Positions 45,121 to 53,439 of a DNA stretch of 64,000 nucleotides are shown here, in pieces. A program made the translations under genes and the position numbers. The notes below the pieces were generated by a model. It did not search any database. It saw nothing but the letters and a program-made list of their open reading frames with translations, and was not told the DNA's origin. The number at the start of each line of letters is the position of its first letter. Position 1 is the stretch's first letter. The stretch covers positions 1-64,000 of the forward strand of contig NZ_WBUE01000025.1 in the NCBI RefSeq assembly GCF_009026145.1, written 5' to 3'. This DNA comes from Hyphomicrobium sp. Its GTDB lineage: Bacteria > Pseudomonadota > Alphaproteobacteria > Rhizobiales > Hyphomicrobiaceae.

Positions 45121-45849
45121 CTAAGGGGCATCCGGCGGACGGCGCGAGAGAATCTTGCGGCCGGTGAACATGGCCGACGTGATGCTGCCGCCTTCGTGGA
45201 CCTCCGTGGCGACGACCGCGATCACGTGCAGAACGATGAGAACCACCAGCGCGTAGAAGATGAGTTCATGCACCTCCACGAAGGGGCGGCGGAAAGCGCG
45301 CATGGCATCGTAGGAGGCCTTGTCGATCAGGTCGGTCGCTCCGGGGACCACCAGGGAAGGATCAACGCCTGGGGCCGCTACCCACGCTGCGAACCAATGG
45401 CCGAAGGGTGGCCAATAGAGATCCGTGCCGGCGATGACGAGGCCGGTGGCGACCTGAACGATGAGGAGCAGGAAGAGTAGAGCGACGCCGATGCGCGCCA
45501 GCGGATTATGGCCCACGTACTGCTGCGGCTCCCCAGAGAGGAACGAAGCTGCATACGCCCGAAGCACCGTGAGATAGCCCGGCCCGCCTGGGAGGATGCC
45601 GCGCCAGCGGGCATAGCGATTACCCAGAAAGGCCCAAACAAGCCGCCACACCAAATTGATGGCCATGACGTAGCCAAGGCTGACATGAATGCTCTTGAGA
45701 GCCACCTTTCCGGGAGCCGAAAGGCCAAGGGCGTCGCCAAAGAGAATGACGAGCGCCGTCCCGATCAGGCCCAGCACGGCGAGCGCATTGATCCAGTGGA
45801 ACCAGCGCGTCGGCAGATCCCAGGCAACGTATTCTTTGTATTCAGACAT
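45121..45849 (-). CDS. Cytochrome b561-type membrane cytochrome
   Basis: 242 aa with four to five membrane helices. It opens WDLPTRWFHWINALAVLGLI, where His ligates heme, and has SIHVSLGYVMAINLVWRL, a third helix LLFLLLIVQVATGLVIAGTD and a fourth VEVHELIFYALVVLIVLHVI with two more His. This is the layout of the Ni/Fe-hydrogenase b-type / cytochrome b561 family, which passes electrons between periplasmic donors and quinones. It is encoded just before the hemerythrin-fused ATPase, suggesting redox chemistry linked to the metal handled there. Confidence 0.85.
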   Translation of the reverse strand: MSEYKEYVAWDLPTRWFHWINALAVLGLIGTALVILFGDALGLSAPGKVALKSIHVSLGYVMAINLVWRLVWAFLGNRYARWRGILPGGPGYLTVLRAYAASFLSGEPQQYVGHNPLARIGVALLFLLLIVQVATGLVIAGTDLYWPPFGHWFAAWVAAPGVDPSLVVPGATDLIDKASYDAMRAFRRPFVEVHELIFYALVVLIVLHVIAVVATEVHEGGSITSAMFTGRKILSRRPPDAP

Positions 45850-45905
45850 CCTAGATCTCCTCGGACGGGACCTTAGGTCTTGCGGGCAACCTGGCCTTGA
45901 GGGAA

Positions 45906-45923
45906 GTCAACGCTAGCGTTGAC
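45906..45923. promoter_or_regulatory. Perfect 18-bp palindrome GTCAACGCTAGCGTTGAC
   Basis: It lies in the 93-base gap between the sensor kinase stop and the cytochrome b561 start. It could be an operator or internal promoter control for the cytochrome-ATPase pair. It does not fit FNR, NikR or Fur consensus sequences that I know. It is not followed by a T-run, so a terminator is unlikely. Confidence 0.45.
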
Positions 45924-45942
45924 GGGCGCCCCCAGTTGGCCC

Positions 45943-47307
45943 TCAGCGGCCCGAACCCTGCACAAACTCGGGCAGTTCAAGTTGTACTCTCAGGCCGCCA
46001 AGAGCGGAGCGGCCAAGCCGGATACTTCCTCCGTAGAGCTGCACGAGATCGCGCACGATAGGCAGTCCGAGACCGGAGCCGCCGCTTCGATCGCCCCACT
46101 GCGCGCCGACGTTGAAGACGACCTCCCACGCCTCGGGGGGCAGGCCAGGACCGTCGTCCTCCACCACAACGGTGACAAAGTCGGGAAGGCTACTGTCTTC
46201 CGTACGCATCCTCACGCGCGTCTTGGCATGCTTGCAGGCGTTATCGACAAGGTTGGCCAGCATTTCGTTCAGGTCCTGCACTTCGCAAGCCACCGTCACG
46301 CCGGCAGGAACATCGTTCTCGATGCGCAGCCCGCCCTCCACATACAGACGTTGGAGCGCCCGCATGACAGAACTGGCTGTCTCGGTAAGCGATGCTGCGG
46401 TGCCGGGCTTGGCACGCGAAGCGGCCGCGCGTGCACGCGCGATCTGATAGTCGATCTGGCTCTGCATGCGCCGGCATTGGTCGCGGATAATGGCTGCTGA
46501 CTGGTCTTCGCCCCTCAGCGCGAGCTGATGTGCTTCATCGACCAGGATGGCGAGCGGCGTCTTGAGGCCGTGCGCGATGTTGCCGGCTTGCGCCCGAGCC
46601 TTGAGGATCTGCTCGCCCGAGGCGGCGAGAAGATTGTTAAGGTCGTCGATGAGCGGCTGCACCTCCTCCGGGAACTTGCCGCTCAGGTTGGGTGCGGCAC
46701 TACTGCGGACCTTCGCCAGCGCGGTGCGCAGGTGGGCGAATGGGGCCATGGCATAGAGCAGAAAGACAACGGCCGCGCCGATCATCGACAGCGCAAACCC
46801 GCCCAGCGACCACAACAGCACCTTGTTGAATTCCTCGAGCTCGTGGTCGAGAATCCGCTTGTCGGTGCCGATGATGATGCGCAGCGGGTCTTTTCCGGCA
46901 TCGAGCCAGCGCAGCCGCTCGGCGATCAGCAATTCGCCAGTTGGGCCTGCGATGCTGTGCGTATGGACCTGCGCGTCGGTGCCACCGTCGGCTGGCACCT
47001 TGAGGATCGGGCCCTCGAGGGACGTCGAGCGCGCGAGCACTTTGCCATCCTTCTGGATCTCCCAGTAGAAGCCCGACAGCGGCGCGACATAGCGCGGGTC
47101 GCTGAGCGGGCGCTGCAGTTTGAACTGCCCGTTGGCGTCGAATTCCATCAAACCCTGCAGCTCATCGAGGTGGACATGGAGCTCGTCGTAGAACTGCTCG
47201 ACGAGGAATTCTCTGAACACCGCCGACAGGAGGACGCCGGCCACGGCAACGCCGACCGCAACCCAGATGGCGGCGACGATGATCAGGCGGGCTCGGAGAG
47301 AGCGCAT
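45943..47307 (-). CDS. Two-component sensor histidine kinase
   Basis: 454 aa from ATG 47307. There are two membrane helices (IIVAAIWVAVGVAVAGVLLS and LLWSLGGFALSMIGAAVVFL) enclosing a periplasmic sensor of about 130 residues, a HAMP-like linker, a dimerisation helix with IAHGLKTPLAIL (His about 246), and the ATPase domain with N-box LANLVDNACKHA, G1 EDDGPGLP and G2 SGGSGLGLPIV. The HGLKTP form resembles PhoQ- and QseC-type kinases. A longer open frame to 48015 is only a shadow over the response regulator. The start is eight bases after the regulator's stop, so the pair is co-translated. Confidence 0.9.
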   Translation of the reverse strand: MRSLRARLIIVAAIWVAVGVAVAGVLLSAVFREFLVEQFYDELHVHLDELQGLMEFDANGQFKLQRPLSDPRYVAPLSGFYWEIQKDGKVLARSTSLEGPILKVPADGGTDAQVHTHSIAGPTGELLIAERLRWLDAGKDPLRIIIGTDKRILDHELEEFNKVLLWSLGGFALSMIGAAVVFLLYAMAPFAHLRTALAKVRSSAAPNLSGKFPEEVQPLIDDLNNLLAASGEQILKARAQAGNIAHGLKTPLAILVDEAHQLALRGEDQSAAIIRDQCRRMQSQIDYQIARARAAASRAKPGTAASLTETASSVMRALQRLYVEGGLRIENDVPAGVTVACEVQDLNEMLANLVDNACKHAKTRVRMRTEDSSLPDFVTVVVEDDGPGLPPEAWEVVFNVGAQWGDRSGGSGLGLPIVRDLVQLYGGSIRLGRSALGGLRVQLELPEFVQGSGR

Positions 47308-47315
47308 TCGGTGCC

Positions 47316-47990
47316 TCAGTCCATGCGATAGCCGAGACCGCGCACCGTCGTTATGACGTTGCGGCCCAGCTTGCGTCGCAGGCGGCTGATGTAGACTTCG
47401 ATGGTATTGGACTCCGCGCTCGCCTCCAGAGCGTAGAGATGCTCCATCAGCTCGCTCTGCGAGATGACGCGCCCGGGACGATGCATGAAATAGGTGAGCA
47501 TGCGCAGCTCCGAAGCAGTGAGCTCCACCTCCTTTCCGCCCACGGTCGCCTTGCCGGCAACGGTGTCGAGGTTGATGTCCTTGTGAGTGAGGACGGGGCT
47601 TGCAGCGCCGGATTTCCTGCGCATGAGGGCGCGCAGACGCGCCACGACCTCGGGGATATGGAACGGCTTGGTGATGTAATCGTCGGCGCCCGCGTTCAGC
47701 CCCTCCACCTTTTCCGTCCACGTGCCATGGGCGGTGAGGATGAGGACCGGCATGTCGCGCTTGTCGGCGCGCCACTTGCGCAGAACCGTCAGGCCCTGCA
47801 TCTGCGGCAGACCGAGGTCGAGGATCGCCGCATCGAATTGGTCGTGCGCTCCCATCGCGTAACCGTCCTCGCCGTTCTTGGCGCGGTCTACGACGAAGCC
47901 CGCCGGCCGCAGCCCAGTGGCGAGCCGGCCTGCGATGTCGTCGTCGTCCTCGACCAAAAGAATGCGAATGGCGAACCTCCCGAGGTCCAT
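47316..47990 (-). CDS. OmpR/PhoP-family response regulator
   Basis: About 224 aa. The receiver domain has the acidic cluster VEDDDD, the phospho-acceptor Asp in ILDLGLPQMQG, Thr in LTAHGT and Lys in ITKPFH. The winged-helix output domain contains LTASELRMLTYFMHRPGRVI and NTIEVYISRLRRKLG. ATGs at 47996 and 47990 lack a ribosome-binding site. A strong GGGAGG lies six bases before an ATT codon at 47969 that would give the usual IRILLVEDD start. It probably binds the CCTGAAA repeats in the divergent promoter and controls both the efflux operon and its own. Confidence 0.88.
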   Translation of the reverse strand: MDLGRFAIRILLVEDDDDIAGRLATGLRPAGFVVDRAKNGEDGYAMGAHDQFDAAILDLGLPQMQGLTVLRKWRADKRDMPVLILTAHGTWTEKVEGLNAGADDYITKPFHIPEVVARLRALMRRKSGAASPVLTHKDINLDTVAGKATVGGKEVELTASELRMLTYFMHRPGRVISQSELMEHLYALEASAESNTIEVYISRLRRKLGRNVITTVRGLGYRMD

Positions 47991-48014
47991 CCCCAATGGG
48001 GCTTATGCGTAGCA

Positions 48015-48099
48015 CCTGAAACCGACCTGAAAAGCCGCAAGCCCTTGGAAGCCGACCTCAGGACATGGCGCCGCACCGGCTTTTCAGGTTGGTTTCAGG
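48015..48099. promoter_or_regulatory. Paired response-regulator operators (CCTGAAA direct repeats, 11-bp period)
   Basis: CCTGAAA occurs at 48015-48021 and 48026-48032 (period 11). The same double site stands inverted at 48082-48088 and 48093-48099 as TTTCAGG. The similarity of the two sides extends to 23 of 24 bases (ACCTGAAACC, one change, then ACCTGAAAAGCCG). Direct heptamers on one helix face are the typical target of OmpR/PhoP-family regulators. The sites flank the divergent promoters of the regulator gene and the RND efflux operon. Confidence 0.75.
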
Positions 48100-48140
48100 T
48101 GGGCGTGTGACAGCCGTAGCCCAAGGGGAGGTTACGGCCT

Positions 48141-49202
48141 ATGCGTTTAATCAAGTATCTCGTGCCGCCGCTCGCGTTCATTGTCGGGTTGGCGGCGCTG
48201 CAGCCGGTTCAGGGCGCTGAAATCGCTGTCTCCCAGGCGCAGATTGACCGTCTTGAGATCAAACTCGAGGAGGTGCGCCCGGCCACCGAGGAAGCGATCG
48301 CGCTCCTCCCCGCGACCATCATCCCACCGATGAACAGCCGCATCGCCGTGCCGGCGCCCTTTGCAGGCACCGTCGTGTCGGTCGAGGTGCTGCCGGGGCA
48401 GACCGTCTCGCGGGGCCAGACGCTGATGACCATTTCCAGCCGCGAGCTGGTCGAGACCCTGTCCCGCCTGCGCCAGGCGGAAGCCAATCTTGCGTCCGCT
48501 ACGGCCGTGGCCGAGCGCTATCGCGGCCTCGCCGAGAAAAATATCGCCTCTCCGACGCGCGCCGCTGAGGCCGAAGCACAGCGGGCGGGTCTCGAGGCTT
48601 CCGTCGAGGAGCATCGCCGTCTCCTCGCCCTCGGCGGCATCAGGACCAACCCCGATGGCAGCTACGCACTGGTTGCTCAGCAGACCGGCCGCGTGGTTGA
48701 GGCGAATGTCGCTCCCGGTGCGAGCATCGAGGCCATGGCCCCCGCCATTGTCCTCGATACGACCGATGAGCTGTGGGTTGAGGCGCAACTACCGGCTTCG
48801 CTGATCGGCAAAGTGCGCCCGGGGGACAGCATCCGCGTGGACAATGGCGCGAAGGGCAAAATCCTCTCAGTTGGCCACACGCTCGACCCCAAGACGCGGT
48901 CGGCGACGCTCACCGGCAGCATCCCAGCTTCGGCGGACCTCGTGCCCGGGCAAATGGTGACGCTCAGCATCCACCGCGAAGCCGCCGTGAGCGGCATCGA
49001 CGTACCCGCACAAGCGGTCGTTTGGCTGGGTGGTGTGCCCAACGTCTTTCTTCGCACCGCAAGCGGATTTGCCGTGCTGCCCGTAACCCTCAAGGGCAAG
49101 ACGCTCCACGCCGCCACGATCGAGGGCGGACTCGCCGCCGGCCAAAAGGTCGCCGTATCGGGCCTGGCGCAGCTCGAGAACATGATCAGCGCAGGGGAGT
49201 AG
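48141..49202 (+). CDS. RND efflux periplasmic adaptor (CusB/CzcB type)
   Basis: 353 aa. A signal peptide (LVPPLAFIVGLAALQPVQG) is followed by a lipoyl half-motif (RIAVPAPFAGTVVSVEVLPG), a helical hairpin of about 75 residues (LSRLRQAEANLASATAVAE), the second lipoyl half, a beta-barrel (VEAQLPASLIGKVRPGDSI) and a membrane-proximal domain ending AAGQKVAVSGLAQLENMIS. It should bridge the CusA-like pump with an outer-membrane factor. No Met-rich copper-binding N-terminus is seen, so the metal is not obvious. First gene of the operon, three bases before the pump gene. Confidence 0.88.
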   Translation: MRLIKYLVPPLAFIVGLAALQPVQGAEIAVSQAQIDRLEIKLEEVRPATEEAIALLPATIIPPMNSRIAVPAPFAGTVVSVEVLPGQTVSRGQTLMTISSRELVETLSRLRQAEANLASATAVAERYRGLAEKNIASPTRAAEAEAQRAGLEASVEEHRRLLALGGIRTNPDGSYALVAQQTGRVVEANVAPGASIEAMAPAIVLDTTDELWVEAQLPASLIGKVRPGDSIRVDNGAKGKILSVGHTLDPKTRSATLTGSIPASADLVPGQMVTLSIHREAAVSGIDVPAQAVVWLGGVPNVFLRTASGFAVLPVTLKGKTLHAATIEGGLAAGQKVAVSGLAQLENMISAGE

Positions 49203-49205
49203 GCG

Positions 49206-52200
49206 ATGCTGCGCAAGATCGTCGAGTTCGCACTCACGCAACGGGCATTCGTTCTGCTCTGCTCGGCGTTGATCGCCGCGGCGGGCGCCTATGCCTTTCT
49301 GCGCATCCCCATCGACGCCTTCCCCGACATCTCATCGATCCAGGTGAAGATCATCATGAAGGCGCCGGGCATGACGCCGGAGGAGGTGGAGACGCGCGTC
49401 ATCGCCCCCATCGAGCTGGAGCTGCTGGGCATCCCGCGCCAGACGATCCTGCGCTCCTCAGCGAAGTACGCCATCGCCGACATCACCATCGACTTCGAGG
49501 ACGGCACCGACATTTACTGGGCGCGCCAGCAGGTCGCCGAACGGCTGGCCGGGGTCAGCGACGCGCTGCCTGCGAGCGTATCCGGCGGACTAGCGCCGAT
49601 CTCCACCCCACTTTCTGACGTCTTCATGTTTACCATCGAGGGCGGCAGCCTCTCGCTGGAGGAGCGGCGCAGTTTGCTCGATTGGACCATCCGCCCGGCG
49701 CTGCGCACGATACCCGGTGTGGCCGACGTCAACGCGCTCGGCGGCCTGGTGCGCACATTCGAGGTCGTCCCCGACAGTGCCGCGCTCGCGGCTGCCGGGC
49801 TGAGCATCGGTGATATCAAGGAAGCGATTGCGGCGACCAATCGCAACGACGGCGCCGGGCGCCTCGCCGACGGCGAGAAGGCGCTCGTCGTGCGCTCCGA
49901 AGGCGCCATCCGTACGCCCGGGGACTTGCAGCAGATCGTACTCAAAACGGAAAGCGGCAAAGTCCTTCGCCTGCAGGACGTCGCCGCCGTCGGCATCGGC
50001 AGCCTGACCCGCTACGGCGCCGTTACCAAGGATGGAGGCGGGGAGGCGGTAGAGGGCCTCGTTCTCTCGCTGCGCGGTGCCGACGCGAGCGCGATCGTCA
50101 AGGACGTGCGTGCGCGGCTCGAGACACTGCGACCCAGTCTGCCCGATGGCGTGACGCTGCACGCTTTCTACGACCGTTCCGACCTGATCCAGCGTGCCGT
50201 GGGAACGGTGACCAAGGCGCTGCTGGAGGCGACGGTGCTGGTGGTCGTCCTCTTGCTCGCCTTTCTCGGCAACCTGCGCGCCTCGCTCGTCGTGGCTGTC
50301 ACCCTGCCGCTGGCAGCGCTCATCACCTTCCTGATGATGAAGCTCGTCGGCATGTCGGCGAACCTGATGAGCCTCGGCGGTCTCGCCATCGCCATCGGCC
50401 TCATCGTCGATGCCGCCGTGGTGGTCGTCGAGAACACAGTCGAGCGGCTCAACCACCATGCCGGGGATCGGCGCATCCCGCTCCTGCACCAGGTCTACCA
50501 GGCGGCGGCGGAGGTCGCCATGCCGGTCGCCGCCGGCATATTGATCATCTGCTTGGTGTTCCTGCCGCTGCTGTCGCTGCAGGGACTCGAGGGCAAGCTG
50601 TTCGCCCCCGTCGCCATCACCATTGTCTTTGCGCTGTCGGGCTCGCTACTGCTGTCGCTGACGCTGATCCCTGCTCTGTCATCACTCGTCCTACGCGGTA
50701 GCGCCCACAAGAACCCTGTCCTGATGCGCGTCCTCGAGGCCGGCTACCGGCCACTGCTGCGCTTTTGCCTGGCACATCCGTTTCCGGTTTATGCCACCGC
50801 CACTGCGGGCGTAGCCGCGATGATTTTTGCCTATCTCGCCATCGGCAAGACGTTCATGCCGACCATGGACGAGGGGTCGGTCATCATGCAGACGACCAAG
50901 CTCCCCTCCATCAACCTCGAAACCAGCGTCGCTACCGACACGCGCATCCAGCGGACGCTGTTGGAGAAGGTGCCGGAGGTCGAGCACATCATCGCGCGCG
51001 TCGGCTCCGATGAGCTGGGGCTCGACCCGATGAGCCCCAACGACACGGATGCCTTCCTGGTCCTTAAGCCCAAGGATGAGTGGCGCGTGCCCGACAAGGA
51101 TTGGCTGTTGCAGCAGCTGCGCGCAGCGATGGCGGAGCTGCCCGGCGTCGAATTCGCCTTCACGCAGCCGATCGAGATGCGCACCTCGGAAATGCTCACT
51201 GGCGCGCGCGGCGACCTAGCGGTGAAGATCTTCGGGCCGGATCTCAAGCAACTCGCCGAACTGGCCGGCCGCATCCAAGCGGCGATCGCCGGCGTCAGTG
51301 GGGCCTCGGAGGTGTTCACCGCCTCCAACGATACGGTCGACTACCTGCAGATCGACATGGATCGGCTGACCGCGGGCCGCACCGGGCTCACCGTCACGCG
51401 CATTGAGGACGAGCTGCGTGCTCTCTTGGAGGGGGCGCCGGCCGGCAACGTTGCCGAAGCCCAGAAGCGGACCAACATCGTGATCCGCGGCCCGGAGACG
51501 CTGCGCAAGGCACCCGAGCTGTTCATGCAGAGCCAGCTGGCGACCGGCGACGGCGGCCTCGTCCGCATCGGCGACGTCGCCCGACTGCGGCGCACGGCGG
51601 GTCTCGTGAAAGTGGACCGCGAGAATGCTTCGCGCTTCGCCATCGTGCAGGCCTACGTATCCGGCCGCGACCTCGTTGGCTTCGTTGAGGATGCGCAGAA
51701 GGCAGTGGCTACCGCGGTCGAGCTGCCGCACGGCTACCGCCTCGTCTGGGGTGGCGAGTTCGAGAACCAGCGGCGTGCGGCCGCGCGGCTCGCCATCGTC
51801 GTTCCCATCGCCCTCGGCCTGATATTCGTCGTGCTATTCGCCACCCTGCGCTCCGCGCGCCAGGCCGTGCTGATCCTCGCCAACGTTCCGTTTGCGCTCG
51901 TCGGCGGCATCCTCGCGCTCTACCTGTCGGGCGAATACCTGTCGGTTCCGGCCTCGGTCGGATTCATCGCGCTGCTCGGCATCGCGGTCCTCAACGGCTT
52001 GGTGCTCGTCAGCTATTTCAACCAGCTGCTGGCCGGCGGCATGCCGCTCAATCAGGTGGTCTTCGATGGCTCGCTGCGACGCCTGCGTCCCGTGCTCATG
52101 ACGGCGAGCATCGCGGCCTTCGGTCTCGTCCCGCTGCTGTTCGCCAGCGGACCGGGCTCCGAGATCCAGAAGCCGCTCGCCATAGTGGTGATCGGCGGCC

Positions 52201-52325
52201 TCGTCAGCTCGACGGTGCTCACCTTAGTCCTGCTGCCCATCTTATTCCGCCGCTTCGGCATCACCGAGACGTCTACGCGAAACGAAACACGGAGTCTGTC
52301 ATGGACCAATCCGCTTGCAAGCTGA
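49206..52325 (+). CDS. Heavy-metal efflux RND pump (CusA/CzcA family)
   Basis: 1039 aa, full-length HME-RND. It starts LRKIVEFALTQRAFVLLC and has twelve helices and two large periplasmic loops. Helix 4 reads AIAIGLIVDAAVVVVENTVE, with the Asp/Glu pair for proton coupling. Periplasmic motifs include FPDISSIQVKIIMKAPGMTP, FTQPIEMRTSEMLTGARGDL and VWGGEFENQRRA. The helix-4 motif and the IEMR segment are closer to CzcA-like divalent-metal pumps than to the Met-lined CusA; the ion itself cannot be fixed. It is controlled by the upstream double operator. No CzcC/CusC-type channel gene is present. Confidence 0.88.
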   Translation: MLRKIVEFALTQRAFVLLCSALIAAAGAYAFLRIPIDAFPDISSIQVKIIMKAPGMTPEEVETRVIAPIELELLGIPRQTILRSSAKYAIADITIDFEDGTDIYWARQQVAERLAGVSDALPASVSGGLAPISTPLSDVFMFTIEGGSLSLEERRSLLDWTIRPALRTIPGVADVNALGGLVRTFEVVPDSAALAAAGLSIGDIKEAIAATNRNDGAGRLADGEKALVVRSEGAIRTPGDLQQIVLKTESGKVLRLQDVAAVGIGSLTRYGAVTKDGGGEAVEGLVLSLRGADASAIVKDVRARLETLRPSLPDGVTLHAFYDRSDLIQRAVGTVTKALLEATVLVVVLLLAFLGNLRASLVVAVTLPLAALITFLMMKLVGMSANLMSLGGLAIAIGLIVDAAVVVVENTVERLNHHAGDRRIPLLHQVYQAAAEVAMPVAAGILIICLVFLPLLSLQGLEGKLFAPVAITIVFALSGSLLLSLTLIPALSSLVLRGSAHKNPVLMRVLEAGYRPLLRFCLAHPFPVYATATAGVAAMIFAYLAIGKTFMPTMDEGSVIMQTTKLPSINLETSVATDTRIQRTLLEKVPEVEHIIARVGSDELGLDPMSPNDTDAFLVLKPKDEWRVPDKDWLLQQLRAAMAELPGVEFAFTQPIEMRTSEMLTGARGDLAVKIFGPDLKQLAELAGRIQAAIAGVSGASEVFTASNDTVDYLQIDMDRLTAGRTGLTVTRIEDELRALLEGAPAGNVAEAQKRTNIVIRGPETLRKAPELFMQSQLATGDGGLVRIGDVARLRRTAGLVKVDRENASRFAIVQAYVSGRDLVGFVEDAQKAVATAVELPHGYRLVWGGEFENQRRAAARLAIVVPIALGLIFVVLFATLRSARQAVLILANVPFALVGGILALYLSGEYLSVPASVGFIALLGIAVLNGLVLVSYFNQLLAGGMPLNQVVFDGSLRRLRPVLMTASIAAFGLVPLLFASGPGSEIQKPLAIVVIGGLVSSTVLTLVLLPILFRRFGITETSTRNETRSLSWTNPLAS

Positions 52326-52654
52326 CGCTCGTCTATCCGCCGGAGGCGGAGACGCACATGGTCGAACTGCTGCTCAACAGCGAGCCGCCGCTACCCGGGT
52401 TCACCACCTGGCAGGCCGATGGTCACGGTCTCGAGTTCGGCAAAGCAAGCGTCCGAGAGCGCGTGCGTGGCCGCGTCGCGCGGGGTGTTCTCGTCCTCAT
52501 CCTGCCGCGCGCGCGGGTCGGCAAGCTGCTTGAGGAGATCCGCATCAGGGCAGCGGTACCGGGTCTCGCCTTTTGGATCGAGCCCGTCGAGGCCTTCGGC
52601 CGACTTGCGCACGTTGAAGCCACCGATGTGGAGGTCGGCCAAGCAGCAGCATGA
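52301..52654 (+). CDS. DUF3240-family protein
   Basis: 117 aa, overlapping the end of the pump gene by 25 bases. It opens KLTLVYPPEAETHMVELLLN, has GFTTWQADGHGLEFG and VRGRVARGVLVLILPRARVG, and ends with FWIEPVEAFGRL. The ferredoxin-like/PII-like pattern fits DUF3240, a cytosolic family repeatedly found next to metal RND pumps and possibly regulating them. The stop overlaps the start of the next small gene (ATGA). Confidence 0.75.
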   Translation: MDQSACKLTLVYPPEAETHMVELLLNSEPPLPGFTTWQADGHGLEFGKASVRERVRGRVARGVLVLILPRARVGKLLEEIRIRAAVPGLAFWIEPVEAFGRLAHVEATDVEVGQAAA

Positions 52655-52830
52655 CAGCCAATCTGATGCTCATCCTGACGTTTGCCCCCTCGTTCCTCCT
52701 GATCGCGGGCGCCTGCACCGTAGCCGCCTGGGCTCTGCGGCTGCCAGACGCGCAATCGTCGCTCGTCGCGAGGCTCACAGGGGAAACGGACGGGAGCGGC
52801 TCGGAAGGCCAGCCAGTTGACCGAATCTGA
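52651..52830 (+). CDS. Small membrane protein of the efflux operon
   Basis: 59 aa, start overlapping the DUF3240 stop (ATGA). One long hydrophobic helix (NLMLILTFAPSFLLIAGACT, then VAAWAL) with a polar C-terminal tail (LTGETDGSGSEGQPVDR). Position in a tightly packed operon and the coupled start make it credible. It could be an accessory subunit of the pump, as small proteins are for AcrB-type pumps; that is inference. Confidence 0.55.
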   Translation: MTANLMLILTFAPSFLLIAGACTVAAWALRLPDAQSSLVARLTGETDGSGSEGQPVDRI

Positions 52831-52847
52831 CCGGAAAGGAGAAGGAT

Positions 52848-53156
52848 ATGCGCCGTCTTGGCCTCGCCCTGATCGCTGCCGTGATCGCGACATCAGCGGT
52901 ACATGCTGCCACCGCGCCAATGGCCACATCGCCGGCGCCTAACAGATTTTCGTCAAACTGGCTTCAGCTCGCCGATGCGCGCAGCTATCACCATTGCCAT
53001 AATGGGCGCCCGCACATCCGGTGCCATAAACGCGAGTGGCTGCCGGGACTGCGGCTGTCCGGTACAAGTGCGTCCGCGGCGGCGACAAGCCAAGGATCGC
53101 GCAGAAAGACGCGCAGGGCATCGCGCAAGCACTGTCGGATGTACAATGATTTATGA
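52848..53156 (+). CDS. Small secreted His/Cys-rich protein
   Basis: 102 aa, start after GGAAAGGAG. A signal peptide (LGLALIAAVIATSAVHA) is followed by YHHCHNGRPHIRCHKREWLP, with four His and two Cys in 16 residues, probably a metal site, and a basic Ser/Ala-rich tail. Relatives in Hyphomicrobiales share the Cys/His cluster. As the fifth gene of the efflux operon it could be a periplasmic metal chaperone or buffer. Confidence 0.6.
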   Translation: MRRLGLALIAAVIATSAVHAATAPMATSPAPNRFSSNWLQLADARSYHHCHNGRPHIRCHKREWLPGLRLSGTSASAAATSQGSRRKTRRASRKHCRMYNDL

Positions 53157-53439
53157 GCGCACTCTGAGACCGCGGACCCCATTTGTGAGAACATTGGTAC
53201 TGACAGGCGTATTCACCTGCGTCTTCCCAGTGTTTGGCACTGCTGCCGACGCACCCGCTTTCCAAGCGCGCTGCGCAAGTTGTCACCCGCGGGCAAGCAC
53301 ATTGGCGCGCCGTCTCGACGGCGACGGTGCCGAGGCCCGCTCAGCGGCACTCGCCAAGTTTCTCCAGTCGCACCACTGTGACGATGCGCAAGCGCGTGCT
53401 GCCATCGTCGATTATCTCATCAGTTTATCGCTGCAATGA
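53146..53439 (+). CDS. Small c-type cytochrome-like protein
   Basis: 97 aa from ATG 53146, which overlaps the preceding gene by 11 bases; GTG 53185 is an alternative. A hydrophobic export segment (TLVLTGVFTCVFPVFGTAAD) is followed by a single heme motif CASCH in FQARCASCHPRASTLARR, then a short helical region (RSAALAKFLQSHHCDD, ending IVDYLISLSL). The SHHC segment could supply an axial ligand. It closes the metal efflux operon, linking metal export and electron transfer again. Confidence 0.65.
   Translation: MIYERTLRPRTPFVRTLVLTGVFTCVFPVFGTAADAPAFQARCASCHPRASTLARRLDGDGAEARSAALAKFLQSHHCDDAQARAAIVDYLISLSLQ

Noticed and set aside
45943-48015. 690-codon open frame covering kinase and regulator region
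   Set aside because: Only the part from ATG 47307 is the kinase; the first 236 codons are an Arg-rich shadow of the response regulator gene in another frame.
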